Positions 60,840 to 64,000 of a DNA stretch of 64,000 bases are shown one piece after another (the stretch's first letter is position 1; each line of letters opens with the position of its first letter). The translations under genes were made by a program, and so were the position numbers. The DNA is from Spirodela intermedia (Eukaryota > Streptophyta > Magnoliopsida > Alismatales > Araceae): NCBI GenBank assembly GCA_902729315.2, contig LR746281.1, positions 2,974,501 to 3,038,500 on the forward strand, in the 5' to 3' direction. The notes beneath the pieces are model-generated. The model was not told the origin of the DNA and did not search any database. It worked only from the letters and a program-made list of their open reading frames with translations.

Positions 60840-63800
60840 TCTGGAGATTATTGTTCTACAAAATTTATAGAACAAAGAAGAGTCTTTAAATTCTTGCAAG
60901 ACTTAACTCTATTTTTTATCATGTTAGACAACAAATTTTGAGCCGTGAGAGAAAATCTGATCCAGATGAGGCTATTTCAATCATTTTGAATGAGAAAGTC
61001 ATCAGAAATTAATATTATCAGTGCTTGAAATTGACAATATTCCATTCATGATTAAAAAGGGAAAAAATATGAAGAAAACATCATATCAAGTTCGACATCA
61101 TCAACTTAGTCAAAGAAAAAATCAAAAATCTGATTTTTGAGATAACATGTGGTACACATACTGTAGAAAATCTTCTTACACTACAGATAGGTGTTATAAA
61201 CTGCATGGTACACCACAAAATTTCAGCACTGAAAAATATGGAAGTCAAGCATATTTGGCAGTAGAATTACCTATCAATCAGCCATCAGATCCCTCAAAAA
61301 TTCAGTGTTCTATTTCAAATGGATGAGATAAAACGACTTTGAATTGAATTAGAAAAGTTGAAGTCAACATGATATAGCACTCATGAATTCAGTTTGGTAA
61401 GTTTAATTACTCTCTTGGAATTAGGGCCTCTTCTACAGATATTTCTAACAATTGGGTTGTAGACCAAAAGCAACGAACCATATCATAAATTCTTCTCACC
61501 ATTTCCTAGGGACTAAAAAGTATCTACTGCAGACAGATCTTTTCTAACTATTGCTGTTATAGGAGACCTTAAATTTTGAACCCCTTGGAATCCTTACTAA
61601 TGTCTTCTATGTCCCAAAAATCTCATCTCTATCAAGAAACTTATGAAAGATTCACCTTATCATATCTTTTTTTATAAGGATATTTGTGTTATATTTGATA
61701 ATGTACATCATCGGAGAATTAGAGTTGCTAGAGAATTTGAACTATTTCTCCTTAAAAGATTGATCCAAACGTACTTAGTGGAAGTAAATCAACACCTAGA
61801 GCCTCTAAAAGATGTCCTTAAGATACGGTTACTCCCAAAAAATGGGCCATCCTTTAGCACTTTGAAAAAAAAAATCCCTGCTTTGTTTCAAAAGGTGTCC
61901 TTGGACACCCTTAAGTGTGATGTGTGTAAGCTCTCTAAACACACTTGTACATAAGTGTGATGTGTGTGCTTTGTTTAAAAGGTATTTCCTTTTAAACTTA
62001 AAGAGAAAGGAGTAAGATTCCTTTCTTTCATATTCATATTGACATTTGGGAACTATGTCTCATTAATAACCTTTGTGTAAATAAGTGGTTTGTCACCTTT
62101 ATAGATGTACATGGTGTGTGTGGGTATTTCTTCTAAAATAGAAGTTTGATGTTTGTGAAAATTTAAATTTTTTCTGTGCTATGATTAAAAATCAGTTTGG
62201 CACTAGTATAAAAAAATCTAGATCCAATAATGCTAAATAATACTTTAACCAAAGTCTGAATTCATATTTTCAATCAAAGGGTGTCATGCATAAATTCTCT
62301 TGTGTATATACTCCACACCAAAATGGCTTAGCCAAAAGGAAAAAACGACATATTTTAGAAGAACTCAATTGATTCTATTTCAAAATAATGTGCCAAAAAA
62401 TTTCTAGGGTGAAGCTGTCCTTAACAGCTACATATCTCATCAACCGATTGCCCTCTAAAACCTTAGGCTTCTACAACCCTATAAACTCTTAGCAGTCCAC
62501 TTTTTGCATCATCAAATTAAAACCATGTTAGAACCTAAGACATTTGGTTGCGTTTCCTTTATTTATCATCATAATTAGACTAAAGAGCAACTAGAACCAT
62601 GATCACTTAAATGTATATTCCTTGTATATGTTAATAATCAAAAAAGGTACAAATGTTACCATCCCCTTATTTGAAAATTCTTTATGTGAATGGACATTAC
62701 ATTTCATGAATCAGAACCTTATTTCAAAACTTTTCATCCAATGATCAAAGTTTATTTTTTTACAAATCATATTGATCAGCATATAGATGATTTAATTCCA
62801 TCATCCTTAGGTAATTTGTTGATTCCCATTTCAGTCCCGAAAAAATCTTGTTCTATTCTAGATTACTTCCTGAAAAACTTAGATTTTATAAGGTCTACAC
62901 TAGGTAGGGAAATTCAGATTCTAATTTGGCCGTAGAAAATATCTAGAATTCCACATCTACTTCATTTAATGATCAAGACATTTCAAACTGCAATTCACTT
63001 TCCATCACCTTAAGTAAATTAATATGTGAGTGCACCAAAAACCCTTGAAGTCAACTTTTTATCCTACCACAAACTCTCTCCACCTTATTGGTCCTTTCTT
63101 GTCTCCTTAGACACCACTACCATTCCAAAAAATGTCTCAAAGGCTCTATCCAATGAGTGAAAACAAGCTATAGGTGATGAAATGAAAGCTTTAGAAAAAA
63201 AATCAGACATGGGATCTGGTGGAATTACTAAAGGATAAGAAGATGGTTGATTGCAAATGGGTGTATATGGTGAAATATAAATCAGATGGTTTGATTGAAA
63301 GATATAGAGCTAAGCTGATGGCTAAAGGTTATACACAACTATATGGAATTGATTATCAAGAAACTTGTGACAAAAATGAATAGTGTCTGATTTTTATTAT
63401 CTTTAGCAACAATTTTTAGTAAGGACAGTCAACAGTATGATGTTAAAAAGGCTTTCTTATATGGTGATCTAGTCAAATAAGTTTATATGACTCTTCCACC
63501 AAGATATGGAGGTCAGCATTCATTGAATATTATTTGCAAATTAAAAAAGTTTCTTTATGGACTAAAACAGTCACCTCGAGCATGATTGGGATGTTTTACA
63601 ATAGCAATGAAAAAAAATGAAATTATAGTCAGGTGACCATACCTTATTCTCTGAACACTCTTCTTCAAGGGGAGTTACAGTTCTATTAATTTATGTTGAT
63701 GTTATCATCATCACATGAAATGATGAAATAGAAACATAACTTGAACCATTTTTTGGCTAAAACATTTGATATCAAGACATTGGGATGACTTAAATATTTT

Positions 63801-64000
63801 TTAGGAATTGAAGCAGCTCACTCTTCTAGAGGTATTTTCATCTCTGAATGTAAGTACCTAATAGATTTGTTGAGGAAAATAGGAAAATCTGTGTGTAAGC
63901 CAACCAATACACCCACTGATCAAAACCGCAAATTATGCATGGCAGAGGAAGAATTTTTTATTGACCATGAGATATATTAACGTCTCATTGGCCAGCCACT
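60840..64000 (+). mobile_element. Plus-strand copia element, decayed, running off the window
   Basis: The plus strand resumes the family's gag in mid-gene: an EQRRVFKFLQDL segment at about 60867 corresponds to SEQRRMFKFLARL of the minus copy. A CRKSSYTTDRCYKLHG zinc-knuckle remnant (about 61155), protease (about 61440-61640) and pre-integrase (61643-61954) follow. Integrase has CVYTPHQNGLAKRKKRHILEE (about 62305-62365) and LTATYLINRLPSKTL. RT has RYRAKLMAKGYTQ, DVKKAFLYGDL and [13 protein letters not shown] (about 63545-63585), then FLGIEAAHSS and the start of RNase H at the right edge. Many stops and frameshifts are present. The 3' LTR lies outside. Confidence 0.85.

Noticed and set aside
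1-64000. CRISPR arrays, bacterial operons, prophage
   Set aside because: The window is plant nuclear DNA with introns and LTR elements. Its repeats are microsatellites, minisatellites and LTRs, not spacer arrays.

Overview
This is a stretch of nuclear plant DNA. It carries five clear genes of plant families, the three largest separated by long AT-rich intergenic DNA. Introns follow GT..AG and several are long. LTR retrotransposons, degenerate tandem repeats and GA/CT microsatellites are common. The two single-exon genes are very GC-rich and sit in AT-rich surroundings, which hints at a monocot or an early-diverging angiosperm rather than a typical eudicot. That is an inference from base composition only.

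Layout, left to right. (1) 1-3.3 kb: a three-exon minus-strand gene for a heavy-metal-associated (HMA-fold) isoprenylated protein of the HIPP type, rebuilt across two introns. (2) 3.3-12.6 kb: mostly AT-rich intergenic DNA with microsatellites, the first copy of a dispersed 1.2-1.5 kb repeat, and a tandem repeat of about 245 bp just before the next gene. (3) 12.7-13.5 kb: an intronless plus-strand OVATE family repressor gene. (4) 13.5-24.8 kb: intergenic DNA with two minisatellites, the second copy of the dispersed repeat, a Ty3/gypsy reverse-transcriptase relic, and a few GC-rich islands with unassigned open frames. (5) 24.8-26.0 kb: an intronless plus-strand trihelix transcription factor gene. 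(6) 26.0-34.0 kb: AT-rich DNA in which I see no gene.

(7) 34.0-43.6 kb: a 13-exon minus-strand gene for a CNNM/CorC-like membrane protein (DUF21 plus paired CBS domains). All exon junctions could be placed, giving 497 residues. (8) 43.6-44.8 kb: an intergenic segment of about 1.2 kb between this gene and the next, which are head to head. (9) 44.8 kb to past the right edge: a plus-strand gene for PrimPol, the archaeo-eukaryotic primase/polymerase that reprimes stalled replication forks. Eight exons (350 residues, with all three catalytic motifs) were placed. The C-terminal exons are not in the window.

PrimPol introns hold the mobile elements. Intron 5 contains a complete Ty1/copia insertion with a perfect 5-bp target duplication, lacking its integrase core. 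Intron 6 contains a solo LTR of the same family with its own target duplication. The DNA after exon 8 holds a second copia family in a nested or inverted arrangement that runs off the right end. The genes do not form an operon or pathway. The only pair with a plausible functional link is the divergent CNNM-like/PrimPol pair, which may share a promoter region.
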